From the NCBI GenBank assembly GCA_963666755.2, contig CAXXGW010000002.1:124001-188000 (forward strand): 64,000 nucleotides of DNA, written 5' to 3'. The position numbers and the translations under genes were made by a program. The stretch is from CAXXOK01 sp963666755. Lineage in GTDB: Bacteria > Bacillota > Clostridia > Christensenellales > Aristaeellaceae. The notes beneath the pieces were generated by a model that was given only the letters and a program-made list of their open reading frames with translations, had not been told where the DNA came from and ran no database searches. Position 1 is the first letter of the stretch. Each line of letters starts with the position of its first letter. Positions 33,671 to 41,975 of the stretch are shown piece after piece.

Positions 33671-34142
33671 TTCATTGCTTGGATGGCACTCTCACTGATA
33701 CATTGCCAAATGGAGAGTAAGAATCGCAGGGGATTCAATACCTCTATGCAGAACACGCTTTATGTGGAGTAAGAACTGATAACGCCGCGTGTTTATTTAC
33801 CAAGGAAACGTCATCAGAGAATTTTCTTCTTTTGCCGAATCTGATTATTATTCAGGGTAGGTTAGTGCCTCCTCCATTTTGAATTATAACTCTGGATATA
33901 ATTGCTGTAAATAGACAATATGACCATCAATATACATTTCCACTTGGAGTTAAACTAAAGTGCGGCCCCCTTCCGGGAGCCGCCAGGCGGCCAAAAAACT
34001 CGTTCTGTACAGGAGCATCTTGGCTCGCCGCTTATGGCGGCATCGCCAAGATGCTTGCGGTTACACCAATTGGAACGCTGGGGTTCCACCCTAACCCCGC
34101 CAAAGGATCTTCAGCCCTATAGAAGCCCATTTTGACGACCTG
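33671..34142. other. Non-coding stretch with a strong hairpin
   Basis: No gene is visible. A hairpin at 34015-34054 has 10-bp perfect arms, GCATCTTGGC and GCCAAGATGC, enclosing an inner stem GCCGC / GGCGGC. The surrounding 33960-34130 is GC-rich within an AT-rich region, as if inserted. Confidence 0.6.
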
Positions 34143-34162
34143 AAGCGGACTTCATTGTCCGC
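34143..34162. repeat. 20-bp direct repeat, right copy
   Basis: Identical to 33312-33331; it ends 9 bp before the ATG of the XRE-family gene and replaces the region where that gene's upstream sequence should be. Confidence 0.8.
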
Positions 34163-34171
34163 CTATACTTT

Positions 34172-34657
34172 ATGCTAAGAAGAACAGATGCTGACCTGAA
34201 GCAATCCGACCTTGCATCAATCCTTGGAATTACACAAAACATGGTGTCGAATTATGAAAATGGGCGAGACGTTCCACCAGAAGTTCTTGCCGGCTATTCC
34301 AAGCATTTTAACGTATCTGCCGATTTTCTACTTGGTATTACTTCCTCACCCTCGCCTGCAAATGCAAATGCGCTCAAACCATTCGACTTGCTTTATTCTG
34401 CCGAGCGCGGCAGTTTCTCCATGAACGATATTCTCGCGCTTACCCGCCAGTTCACCAACTACTACGCTGCCGGCGCGCCCGCAGGCGCGGCCCCCATGCA
34501 AGCCTTCAAGGGATATCTGGCTGCCATGGGCGGGGTGCTGTCTGCCGCCGCCGCAAAGGATATTGCCGCCCTGCTCATTCAGGTCAATGCGCTGGGCGCC
34601 TGCTGTCTGCAGGCCAATGAGATTCTGACCACCTTCATGGCCAACCAGAAGGGGTAA
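34172..34657 (+). CDS. XRE-family regulator, N-terminus apparently shortened
   Basis: The 161-residue protein starts inside a classic XRE helix-turn-helix (MLRRTDADLKQSDLASILG, then ITQNMVSNYENGRDVPP). The first helix normally has about ten more residues (of the form FGERLKELR). There is no ribosome site before ATG 34172; instead the 20-bp repeat abuts the gene. The C-terminal part (about 65-161) is Ala-rich and helical. It was probably the element's repressor or integration regulator; it may now be inactive. The integrase follows about 175 bp downstream in the same direction. Confidence 0.65.
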   Translation: MLRRTDADLKQSDLASILGITQNMVSNYENGRDVPPEVLAGYSKHFNVSADFLLGITSSPSPANANALKPFDLLYSAERGSFSMNDILALTRQFTNYYAAGAPAGAAPMQAFKGYLAAMGGVLSAAAAKDIAALLIQVNALGACCLQANEILTTFMANQKG

Positions 34658-34831
34658 TGCATCTCTGTAACGCATAACTACCCCCGCCGGTAACACCCCG
34701 CAGGGGCAAACCGGCGGCAGGTGTATCATATCAAATCCTTATTTCTCAACGCTTTACAGCACTTTTTTTCATTTGTAACACGAAAACACATAGATTTTAA
34801 TAACCCCCCTCAACAATTTTGGAGGATAGAT

Positions 34832-36157
34832 ATGGCGACCATCGAAAAGCGCGGCGCGTTCAGCTGGCGCATCGGCGTAAAGATCAAGCAGCCGGACGGA
34901 ACCTTTGAATGGGTGCGTAACTCCATCAAGTTTCCAGAAGGCACGCCCGAAGCCGCCATGCGTAAGCGGGTCGAGATGGAGGCCGCCCGCATGGAGCTGG
35001 ATGCCGAAACCGGCGCGCTGCAGCAAAGGCAAGAGGAAACCCTCGCCACCTTCGCCGAGCTCTACGTCGCAGAATATCTCCGCCCCAACTGCTCGCCCAA
35101 CTACGTGCATACCATCACCCATATGCTGGAGCGCCGCATCCTGCCGGAGCTGGGCGATGTACCCCTGCATAAACTTACCCCGCTGATGCTGGAGCGCTTC
35201 ATCAACTCCCTGCGCAACGCCCCAAAGCGCGGCACCGCCTTGCCGCCGGATCAGCGCAAGCGCAAGCCCACCCAGGATGAAATTGACCGCTACGCAGAAA
35301 AACAGCAGGCCGCGCCCGAAACCCTCAGCGACCGCACCGTCCTGCATTATTACAACTGCCTCAGCGGCCTGTTTAAGCAGGCCGTCCGCTGGGATAAGCT
35401 CTCCGCCAACCCCATGGATAAAGTCACCCGTCCCCATTTCAAGCGCAAGAAAATGAACTTTCTCGACGACGATCAGGCTGTGCAGCTGCTCCGCGCGTTG
35501 GCCGGAGAAGAGGATATGTCCTTTCGCGCCGCTGTTCTGCTTGCCCTCACCTGCGGCCTGCGCCTGGGCGAGGTCGGCGGCCTGCGCTTTGAGGATGTCG
35601 ACTTTGCCAAAGGCACCATCGATATTTCCCGCGCCCGCAAGTATACCCCCGAGGAAGGCAACTTCATCGGCGATCCCAAAACCGAGGAAAGCAACCGCCT
35701 GATTTCCCTGCCTGTTGCGCTGCTGGTGCTCCTGAGCGAAACCCGGAAATACCAGCAGGAGGTCGCTACTATCCTCGGCGATCGCTGGCGCGGCGATGGC
35801 ACCATCGTCTGCAGCTGGGACGGTTCCCCACTTCATCACGATACGCCCAGCAAGCAGTGGCGCAAATTCGCAGATCACAACGGTTTCCCCGGCGTGCGCT
35901 TTCATGATCTGCGCCATACGCACGCATCGCTCCTGCTGGCCAACAACGTGGATGCCGTCGCCGTCGCTTCCCGTCTGGGCCACAGCGATGCCGAAACCAC
36001 CCTGCGCGAATACGCTCACGCCCTCCGCAAGCGCGATCTGGCCGCCGCCGAGGTCATGCAGCAGCTGTTCAAAGCCCAGCAAACCCCTGCCGAAGAGCTT
36101 GACCGCCTCGAATCCCTGCACCCCGCCATCACCTTCAGCCCAGCCCGTAAACCATAA
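34832..36157 (+). CDS. int: Tyrosine-type integrase of the element
   Basis: The 441-residue recombinase has an N-terminal Arm-binding-like segment, a SAM-like core-binding domain (about 68-190) and a catalytic domain with the first Arg in CGLRLGEVGGL near 243, HDLRHTHAS near 358, GHSDAETT and the Tyr nucleophile in LREYAH near 393. The start ATG 34832 follows GGAGGATAGAT; an earlier in-frame ATG at 34721 has no ribosome site. It inserts the element into the 3' end of tRNA-Pro, consistent with the adjacent 45-bp att repeat. Confidence 0.93.
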   Translation: MATIEKRGAFSWRIGVKIKQPDGTFEWVRNSIKFPEGTPEAAMRKRVEMEAARMELDAETGALQQRQEETLATFAELYVAEYLRPNCSPNYVHTITHMLERRILPELGDVPLHKLTPLMLERFINSLRNAPKRGTALPPDQRKRKPTQDEIDRYAEKQQAAPETLSDRTVLHYYNCLSGLFKQAVRWDKLSANPMDKVTRPHFKRKKMNFLDDDQAVQLLRALAGEEDMSFRAAVLLALTCGLRLGEVGGLRFEDVDFAKGTIDISRARKYTPEEGNFIGDPKTEESNRLISLPVALLVLLSETRKYQQEVATILGDRWRGDGTIVCSWDGSPLHHDTPSKQWRKFADHNGFPGVRFHDLRHTHASLLLANNVDAVAVASRLGHSDAETTLREYAHALRKRDLAAAEVMQQLFKAQQTPAEELDRLESLHPAITFSPARKP

Positions 36158-36250
36158 GCATATAGCGACGCAGCCAAACAGGCAGCGGGCAACACGGTAT
36201 TCTATTGTCGAGAATTTTTTAAAAACGCTGTCCAAAGTCAGGGCATATAC

Positions 36251-36285
36251 AAAAAGGCGACCGCACATAGCGGCCGCCTTTGTTT
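36251..36285 (+). terminator. Terminator after the integrase
   Basis: A 12-bp stem with one mismatch, AAAGGCGACCGC (36253-36264) with GCGGCCGCCTTT (36270-36281), is followed by a short T-rich run. Confidence 0.8.
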
Positions 36286-36389
36286 GCCGTTTTCCCCACT
36301 TTTCCCCAATATTTTCCCCATTTTGCCTTTTCATGCCAAAATCGGCGGTTTGCCTTTTCAGCAAACCACCGATTTATAAGGGTTTCATG

Positions 36390-36466
36390 TGGTCGAGGTG
36401 ACAGGATTTGAACCTGCGACCTTTTGGTCCCGAACCAAACGCGCTACCAAACTGCGCTACACCTCG
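36390..36466 (-). tRNA. tRNA-Pro(CGG)
   Basis: The 77-nt gene folds as a complete cloverleaf with acceptor CGAGGTG / CACCTCG, an anticodon loop TTCGGGA (anticodon CGG, reading CCG) and an encoded CCA end. Its 3' 45 bp are identical to attL at 24957-25001, so the integrated element supplies or reconstitutes this end, and the tRNA remains intact. Confidence 0.95.
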
Positions 36467-36485
36467 ACGTGCTTATGAAAGGAGC

Positions 36486-36561
36486 TGGAGCCAATAAAGG
36501 GACTCGAACCCTTGACCTGCGGTTTACGAAACCGCTGCTCTACCAACTGAGCTATATTGGC
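36486..36561 (-). tRNA. tRNA-Thr(CGT)
   Basis: A 76-nt cloverleaf with acceptor GCCAATA / TATTGGC, D-loop AGTTGGTAGA, anticodon stem-loop GCGGTTTCGTAAACCGC (anticodon CGT, reading ACG) and encoded CCA. It is 19 bp upstream of tRNA-Pro on the same strand, so both probably come from one transcript. Confidence 0.95.
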
Positions 36562-36719
36562 GCGTCAGCGGTTGATATTATAACAAATGGGTACTGGTTT
36601 GTCCAGCGTTTCCTTAAAAAAAGCAACGCCCGGTAACTCCCGGCAAGGGAGTCGGGCCATTAGCGCCCCTCCCCCTGCCGGTTCGGCGGCGTTCCTGCGC
36701 CCGGCAGCCTCATCCGCCG

Positions 36720-36905
36720 CAATGTTGCTCGGCCGCAGGCAACTCGTAATCCACCCTCGCCACTGTTAAGTTACTTGGTCGCAGGCAAGCCGTGACCCGC
36801 TCTCTCCGCCACAATGCTACTCGATCGCAAGCAACCCGTAATCCGCCCCCGCCGTTGCAAGGCCGCTTGGCCGCAGGTAACCGATCCTCCGCCCCCACGT
36901 CTGCC
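36720..36905. repeat. Four degenerate 46-bp tandem repeats
   Basis: The core CGCAGGCAA and its variants start at 36734, 36780, 36826 and 36872, exactly 46 bp apart. Each is followed by a variant of CCGTAATCCGCCC and preceded by CTYGG. The units have drifted by several bases. No gene is visible in 36600-36960. Confidence 0.75.
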
Positions 36906-36961
36906 CCTGTAAATCCAGCAAGCGCCTCCCCCTCTTCTCTCCTCCGCCCCACACAAGGGGC

Positions 36962-36990
36962 TTGACAACCTCTCCGGTTTCCGCTATATT
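36962..36990 (+). promoter_or_regulatory. Promoter of the TetR/membrane-protein pair
   Basis: TTGACA (36962-36967), a 17-bp spacer and TATATT (36985-36990) form a near-consensus sigma-70 promoter 30 bp before the tetR start. Confidence 0.85.
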
Positions 36991-37003
36991 TAACTTAGTT
37001 AAA
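36989..37003. promoter_or_regulatory. Palindromic operator overlapping the promoter
   Basis: TTTAACTTAGTTAAA has perfect 7-bp arms around one base and covers the end of the -10 and the likely start site, so a bound TetR protein would block transcription. Confidence 0.7.
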
Positions 37004-37020
37004 CAAAAAGGAGGAGCCCC

Positions 37021-37608
37021 ATGCACACAGCGGATGCCCGGCAACGGTTGTTTGCCGCGGGCAAAACCATCCTCCGGGAGGAAGGCATGGAGGCCGTTAC
37101 CGTACGCAGGCTTGCAGCCGCCGCCGCTTGCACCTACCCGCTTCTGTACCACTATTTCCCCAGTCTGGAAGCCTATTTCTGGGAGCTGCGCCTCTCCCTG
37201 ATTGCGGATGTGGTCACGGAGCTGACCGCCCTCCCGCCGACGGCGGCCGATCCGGTGGAGGGGCTCAAGCAGACCTTCCGGGCCTATGCCGGGTATTTCT
37301 TTGGCAACCCCACGCTGTTTCGTTTCTTCTTCGCCCGCCCTTTCGTGCGGCCGGAGGGCGATACGCGCTATCCCGCGCTGGAGCAGTTTTTCCACAGCCA
37401 GTGGGCGGGTTCCTTTGCCGGGTTGGTACAAGCGGGGCTGCTCGCGGCAGCCGAGGTCGAAACCGTCGCCAAGACCCTGATCTACGCCGTGCAGGGCATG
37501 ATCCTGCTGGCCCTCTCCGCAAACGGCAGCCTGACCGAGGCCGCCGTGTATGCCGAAATCGACGCGCTGCTCGATTTCCTGCTCAGAAAGGAGCATCCCC
37601 ATGACTGA
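37021..37608 (+). CDS. TetR-family transcriptional regulator
   Basis: The 195-residue protein has the TetR DNA-binding domain (LFAAGKTILREEGMEAVTVR, then AACTYPLLYHYFPSLEAYFW) and a C-terminal ligand domain. GGAGGAGCCCC precedes the ATG. It lies directly behind a promoter with an overlapping palindrome and overlaps the next gene (a membrane protein) by 8 nt, so it probably represses its own operon. Confidence 0.9.
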   Translation: MHTADARQRLFAAGKTILREEGMEAVTVRRLAAAAACTYPLLYHYFPSLEAYFWELRLSLIADVVTELTALPPTAADPVEGLKQTFRAYAGYFFGNPTLFRFFFARPFVRPEGDTRYPALEQFFHSQWAGSFAGLVQAGLLAAAEVETVAKTLIYAVQGMILLALSANGSLTEAAVYAEIDALLDFLLRKEHPHD

Positions 37609-38314
37609 TACACAACCAACCCTTTCCTCTCCGGCCCGCTGGAAGGGCCTGCTCCGCGCCAGCGCCGGGCTGGGGCTGCTCATGCTGCTGTTGATCCCGG
37701 CGCAGATGGCGGTTTACCTGCTTGCGCCTCCGCCCACAAGCGTCGAGGGCTTCTTTGCGCTGTACGCCGCCAACGGGCTGTTGGGCTTGCTCAGCCTGGA
37801 TTTTCTTTACCTGCTGAATAACGGCATCCTGATCTTCCTGTACCTGTCGCTGGCGGTTCTGCTTTACAGCGAGAAGCCGTCGCTCACGGCGGCGGGGCTT
37901 GCGCTGGGGCTGATCGGCGTGGCGGCCTATTACCCCTCCAACCCCTGTTTTGAAATGCTGGCCCTCAGCAGCCGCTACACGGGCGCCACGGCGGCGGAAC
38001 AGGCGCGGCTGCTCGCGGCGGGCGAGGCGCTGCTGGCCGGATATACGGGCACGGCGTTCAATGTGTACTACGTGTTCAACGCGCTCGCGCTTTTGTGCCT
38101 GAGCGGCGCCATGCTGCACAGCCGCCGGTTAGATCGAGCTACCGCCGTCTGGGGGCTGCTGGCCGGGGCGCTGATGGCCGTGCCCTCCACCGCCGGGCTG
38201 CCGGGCAAGATTCTGTCCCTGCTGTCGCTGGTGCCCTGGGCGGTATTTCTGGTGCGGATCAGCCTGCGCTTCCTGCGCAGCGCCCGCACCGCCGAGGCGC
38301 AGGCTATCGCCTGA
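37601..38314 (+). CDS. Six- to seven-helix membrane protein (DUF4386-like)
   Basis: The 237-residue protein has about six hydrophobic helices, with the layout and short motifs (FFALYAANGLLGLLSLDFLYLL) that recall DUF4386 family proteins of unknown function. The start ATG 37601 follows AAAGGAGCATCCCC and overlaps the tetR stop. Its last 26 codons (PWAVFLVRISLRFLRSAR onward) are the first copy of a 128-bp tandem repeat that continues past the stop codon. TetR control suggests induction by a small molecule. Confidence 0.65.
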   Translation: MTDTQPTLSSPARWKGLLRASAGLGLLMLLLIPAQMAVYLLAPPPTSVEGFFALYAANGLLGLLSLDFLYLLNNGILIFLYLSLAVLLYSEKPSLTAAGLALGLIGVAAYYPSNPCFEMLALSSRYTGATAAEQARLLAAGEALLAGYTGTAFNVYYVFNALALLCLSGAMLHSRRLDRATAVWGLLAGALMAVPSTAGLPGKILSLLSLVPWAVFLVRISLRFLRSARTAEAQAIA

Positions 38315-38746
38315 ACCTCCCCCGGCAGTATGTGCGTGCCCTTGTTTTTCCGCCGCCGCTGCCCTGGGCGGTGTTTCTGGTGCGGATCAGTCTGCGCTTC
38401 CTGCGCAGCGCCCGCGCTGCCGAGGCGCAGGCCATCGCCTGAACACATCCCGGCAGTATGTGCGTACCCTTGTTTTTCCGCCGCTGGTGCCCTGGGCGGT
38501 GTTTCTGGTGCGGATCAGTCTGCGTTTCCTGCGCAGCGCCCGCGCCGCCGAGGCGCAGGCCATCGCCTGAACACCTCCCGGCAGACGCGCGGGCACCCTT
38601 GCTTTTCCGCCGCCGCTGCCCTGGGCGGTGTTTCTGGTGCGGATCAGTTTGCGCTTCCTGCGCAGCGCCCGCACCGCCGAGGCGCGGGCCATCGCCTGAA
38701 CACCTCCCGGCAGACGCGTGCGCACCCTTGCTTTTCCGCCGCCGCT
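38234..38746 (+). repeat. Four tandem copies of the 3' end of the preceding gene
   Basis: A 128-129-bp unit beginning CCCTGGGCGGTRTTTCTGG starts at 38234, 38362, 38490 and 38619. The first copy is the gene's own 3' end plus following bases. Copies 2-4 keep the same 26 codons and stop without substituting many residues, but have no start codon. Each unit also carries a CTTGYTTTTCCGCCGC block. Confidence 0.9.
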
Positions 38747-38795
38747 GTGTTAAAACAGAGGCGGCGGCATCCGGCCGCCGTTAGAAGGAGGCAGC

Positions 38796-40202
38796 ATGGC
38801 CCGCGCGCAAACCCCGGAAGAGAAGCTCAAACGCATGACCCAATCCCCGATCCCGCAGCTGGTGCTCTCGCTTTCCGCGCCCACCATCGTCAGCATGATG
38901 GTTTCAGCGCTGTATAACATGGCGGATACGTACTTTGTGGGACTGATCGGCAACCCCAGCGCCACAGGCGCCGTGGGCGTCTGCCTGCCGCTGATGGCCA
39001 TCATGCAGGCGGTCGGCTTCATGTTCGGCCACGGTTCCGGCAACTACATCAGCCGCGCGCTGGGCGCACAGGAGCACGAAAACGCGGCCCGCATGGCGTC
39101 CACCGGCTTTTTTTCGGCGCTGGTCACAGGTGCGCTGCTGGGCCTGCTGGGGCTGCTCACGCTGCGCCCACTGGTCGGGCTGCTGGGCTCCACCGAAACC
39201 ATCGCCCCCTACGCCATGGATTACGCCCGGTACATCCTGCTGGGCTCCCCCTGGCTGGTCGCCAGTCTGGTGGTCAACAACCAGATTCGGTTTCAGGGCA
39301 ACGCGTTTTTCTCCATGGTGGGCATCGCCTCCGGCGCATTGCTGAACGTGGCGCTGGACCCATTGTTCATTTTCACGCTGAGGCTGGGCGTGGCCGGCGC
39401 GGCGCTGGCCACCAGCCTGAGCCAGCTGGTCAGCTTTGGGCTGTTGCTGGCGGGCACGCATCACGGCGGCACCATCCGCATCCGGTTCCGGCAGTTTACG
39501 CCAAAGCTTGCCGTGTATAAGGAAATTTTTCGCGGCGGGGTACCCTCGCTGCTGCGGCAGGGACTGGCCAGCCTGGCGACCGTCGCGCTCAACTTTTCCG
39601 CAGGCATGTTTGGCGATACGGCCGTGGCCGCGATGAGCATCGTAACCAGGGTGGTGTTTTTCGCCGTTTCGGCGGTGATCGGCTTCGGGCAGGGCTTCCA
39701 GCCCATTTGCGGGTTCAACTACGGGGCGCGGCGCTTCGACCGGGTGCGCGAGGCCTTCTGGTTCTCGGTGCGGCTCTCGTTTTTCGTGCTGCTGGGCGCA
39801 AGCGTGCTGGGCATGGCGCTGGCTCCGCAAATTGTGGAGCTGTTCCTGAAAGGCTACCCGGAGGTGACCGCCGTGGGCGCGCTCTCGCTGCGGCTGCAAT
39901 GCGTGCTCATGCCGCTTACAGGCTTCCTGATTTTAAGCAACATGATGCTGCAAACCATGGGCATGGCACGGGAGGCTTCGCTGGTGGCCGCCTCGCGGCA
40001 GGGGCTGTTCTTCCTGCCGCTGGTGCTGCTTTTGCCCATCCCGCTGGGGCTGCTGGGCGTGCAGATTTCCCAGCCGCTGTCCGACCTGTGCTCGCTGGCA
40101 CTGACCATCCCGCTGACCTTCCGTGTGCTCAACAACCTGAAACGAGAGGAGGAGCGCCAAACCCCGCAGGGGGCGGCCGCGCAAACCCATGTACCAGTAT
40201 GA
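38796..40202 (+). CDS. MATE-family multidrug exporter
   Basis: The 468-residue, 12-helix protein begins KRMTQSPIPQLVLSLSAPTI and has FVGLIGNPSATGAVGVCLPL, the two homologous halves of the NorM/DinF superfamily and the usual length. MATE proteins export cationic drugs or metabolites using sodium or proton gradients. AGAAGGAGGCAGC precedes the ATG. The end of the gene overlaps the next start by 14 nt, so it is co-expressed with the HAD phosphatase. Confidence 0.9.
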   Translation: MARAQTPEEKLKRMTQSPIPQLVLSLSAPTIVSMMVSALYNMADTYFVGLIGNPSATGAVGVCLPLMAIMQAVGFMFGHGSGNYISRALGAQEHENAARMASTGFFSALVTGALLGLLGLLTLRPLVGLLGSTETIAPYAMDYARYILLGSPWLVASLVVNNQIRFQGNAFFSMVGIASGALLNVALDPLFIFTLRLGVAGAALATSLSQLVSFGLLLAGTHHGGTIRIRFRQFTPKLAVYKEIFRGGVPSLLRQGLASLATVALNFSAGMFGDTAVAAMSIVTRVVFFAVSAVIGFGQGFQPICGFNYGARRFDRVREAFWFSVRLSFFVLLGASVLGMALAPQIVELFLKGYPEVTAVGALSLRLQCVLMPLTGFLILSNMMLQTMGMAREASLVAASRQGLFFLPLVLLLPIPLGLLGVQISQPLSDLCSLALTIPLTFRVLNNLKREEERQTPQGAAAQTHVPV

Positions 40203-40860
40203 CGCTGTTCTGTTCGACCTGGACGGAACCCTGCTCAACACCCTGGACGATCTGACCGACGCGCTGAACCACACCCTCCGCCTGTTCGGCCACCCGCCCC
40301 GCACCGCGGAGGAGGTGCGCGCCTTTGTGGGCAACGGCGTGCGCAAGCTGGTGGAGCGCGCGCTGCCCGGCGGCGCGGCCTCGCCGGATATGGAGGCGGC
40401 GCTTGCGGAATACAAGCGCTACTACACCGCGCACTGCAACCTGCGCACCCACCCCTATGACGGCGTGCTGGAAGCCCTGACCGCCCTGCGCGAGGCCGGG
40501 GTGCGCCTTGCCATCGTATCCAATAAAAACGAGGAGGCCGTGCAGGCCCTCGCGCGGCACTATTTCGGCAGTCTGGTGACCGCCGCGGTCGGCGGGCGGC
40601 ATGGCGTACCCCGCAAGCCCGCGCCGGATATGCCCCTGCGCGCGCTGGAAGCCGTGCAGTCCATCCCGGAGCGCACCTTGTTCGTGGGCGACAGCGACGT
40701 CGATCTGGATACCGCCCTGCAGTGCGGCATGGATTGCATGCTCGTCAGCTGGGGGTTCCGCCCCCGGGAGGCGCTGGCTGCCCTGCACGCCCGCTACCTG
40801 GTGGACGATCCCGCCGAAATCCCCTCGCTGGTATTACAGCCCGCCGAAAGCGATGCCTGA
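40189..40860 (+). CDS. HAD-family phosphatase, phosphoglycolate phosphatase-like
   Basis: The 223-residue protein carries the HAD motifs: FDLDGTLL with nucleophile Asp10 and Asp12, VSNKNEE (motif II), Lys in RKPAPDMP (motif III) and VGDSDVDLDTA (motif IV), with a helical cap between motifs I and II as in Gph. It hydrolyses a small phosphate ester, perhaps 2-phosphoglycolate or a nucleotide; the substrate cannot be told from the sequence. The gene overlaps the MATE gene by 14 nt, and the nucleotidase gene follows 38 nt later. Confidence 0.85.
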   Translation: MYQYDAVLFDLDGTLLNTLDDLTDALNHTLRLFGHPPRTAEEVRAFVGNGVRKLVERALPGGAASPDMEAALAEYKRYYTAHCNLRTHPYDGVLEALTALREAGVRLAIVSNKNEEAVQALARHYFGSLVTAAVGGRHGVPRKPAPDMPLRALEAVQSIPERTLFVGDSDVDLDTALQCGMDCMLVSWGFRPREALAALHARYLVDDPAEIPSLVLQPAESDA

Positions 40861-40898
40861 ACCTTTCCCCCTCGACCTCATAGCCGCAAGGAGGAGCC

Positions 40899-41480
40899 AT
40901 GAATCCGTTCTTTGCTTACTTAAACCGCCTCAAGCTGATCCGCCGCTGGGGCCTGATGCGCAACACCATCCCGGAAAACGACATGGAACACAGCATGCAG
41001 TGCGCGCTGATCGCCCACGGGCTGGCAGTGCTGGCCCGCGAGCGCCACGGCAAGGATGTTAACCCCGAAACCGTGCTCGCCTATGCCCTGTACCACGATG
41101 TGGGCGAAGTGATTACCGGCGACCTGCCCACGCCCGTCAAATACAAAAACCCGGAAATCAAGGGCGCGTACAAGCGCATTGAGGCGCTGGCCAGCGAGCA
41201 GCTGCTGGCTATGCTGCCCCCTGACCTGCTGCCCGCCTACCGCCCCTACCTGCTGCCCGACGAAACCACCTACGAGTGGAAGCTCGTCAAGGCGGCGGAT
41301 CGCATCAGCGCCTACATCAAGTGCATTGAGGAGCAGAATCTGGGCAACCGGGAGTTTGAGCAGGCCAAACAGTTTGTGCTGGAATCTATCCGCCAGAACG
41401 CCATGCCGGAGGTGGCGGAGTTTATGGCGGAGTTTATCCCCAGTTTTGAACTTTCGCTGGATCAGCTGAGCCGCCTGTAA
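40899..41480 (+). CDS. yfbR: HD-domain 5'-deoxynucleotidase, YfbR-like
   Basis: The 193-residue protein matches YfbR in length and metal-site residues: His31 in NDMEHSMQ, His66-Asp67 in YHDVGEVITGDLPTPVKY and Asp in KAADRISAY. YfbR removes phosphate from deoxynucleoside 5'-monophosphates and takes part in pyrimidine deoxynucleotide balance. AAGGAGGAGCC precedes the ATG. It is the last gene of the MATE-HAD-YfbR run. Confidence 0.9.
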   Translation: MNPFFAYLNRLKLIRRWGLMRNTIPENDMEHSMQCALIAHGLAVLARERHGKDVNPETVLAYALYHDVGEVITGDLPTPVKYKNPEIKGAYKRIEALASEQLLAMLPPDLLPAYRPYLLPDETTYEWKLVKAADRISAYIKCIEEQNLGNREFEQAKQFVLESIRQNAMPEVAEFMAEFIPSFELSLDQLSRL

Positions 41481-41519
41481 GCGCGCGCTCCGGCGGCCGG
41501 GGCAACGGTGTTGCCCCGG

Positions 41520-41790
41520 CTGTTTTGCTGTTTGATGGAGCGGCTTTGTATGCACGAAAACAGTGAAAGAGCCAAACGGCTTGTGCGCTGCCGAACGGTC
41601 GGCGCGCACCGTTTATCCCGGCCATTTTGCTGTCTGATGGAGCAGTTTTATGCGCGCGAGAACAGGGCTGGCAAGCACTCGGACCGTTGCTAAACGGATG
41701 GCACGCAAAGTATACTCCGACCGTTTCCCCGTTTGATGGGGCGAATTTTACACGCAAGAAAACAGGAAAGGGCCACACGGTATACACGGT
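41520..41790. repeat. Three degenerate repeats of about 100 bp
   Basis: Units beginning near 41523, 41626 and 41724 share TTTGCTGTTTGATGGAGC-like starts, a GCACGAAAACAG-like block about 35 bp later and an ACGG end. They are strongly diverged. The 500 bp from 41481 to 41975 holds no gene that I can support. Confidence 0.6.
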
Positions 41791-41975
41791 ACTGCTCTGT
41801 GCGTGCTTGGTGCCTTGTGAGCATCGAGCTGCCCGTGCACTGTCGTACCGCCCGCTGATGTCGCGTAATGCGTCCCATGTCGGATCGCCTATGTAAGCTC
41901 CCAAAACCCGCTTTCGGGCAGCGCCGACCTCGTTTGCGCCCGGTTTTCCGAACCTTATTGTGGAGGGCTTTCTGT

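Larger units (their letters stand above)
24957..36434. mobile_element. Integrated phage-derived element in tRNA-Pro
   Basis: The element is bounded by the 45-bp direct repeats at 24957-25001 and 36390-36434, with a tyrosine integrase gene 230 bp from the right end. It holds leftward phage genes (tail-fibre fragment, endolysin, methyltransferase pseudogene, coiled-coil protein, holin) and AT-rich cargo (OLD plus DUF4062, potassium channel, small peptide). It has no terminase, portal, capsid or replication genes, so it is a reduced prophage or a satellite-like island rather than an intact phage. Confidence 0.88.

Noticed and set aside
24957..36434. Complete prophage
   Set aside because: No terminase, portal, capsid, tail-tape or replication genes are present, and the methyltransferase, tail fibre and XRE genes look damaged.
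36720..36905. Possible CRISPR array
   Set aside because: The 46-bp period is too short for repeat plus spacer, the repeats are degenerate and the intervening bases are also similar; no cas genes are near.
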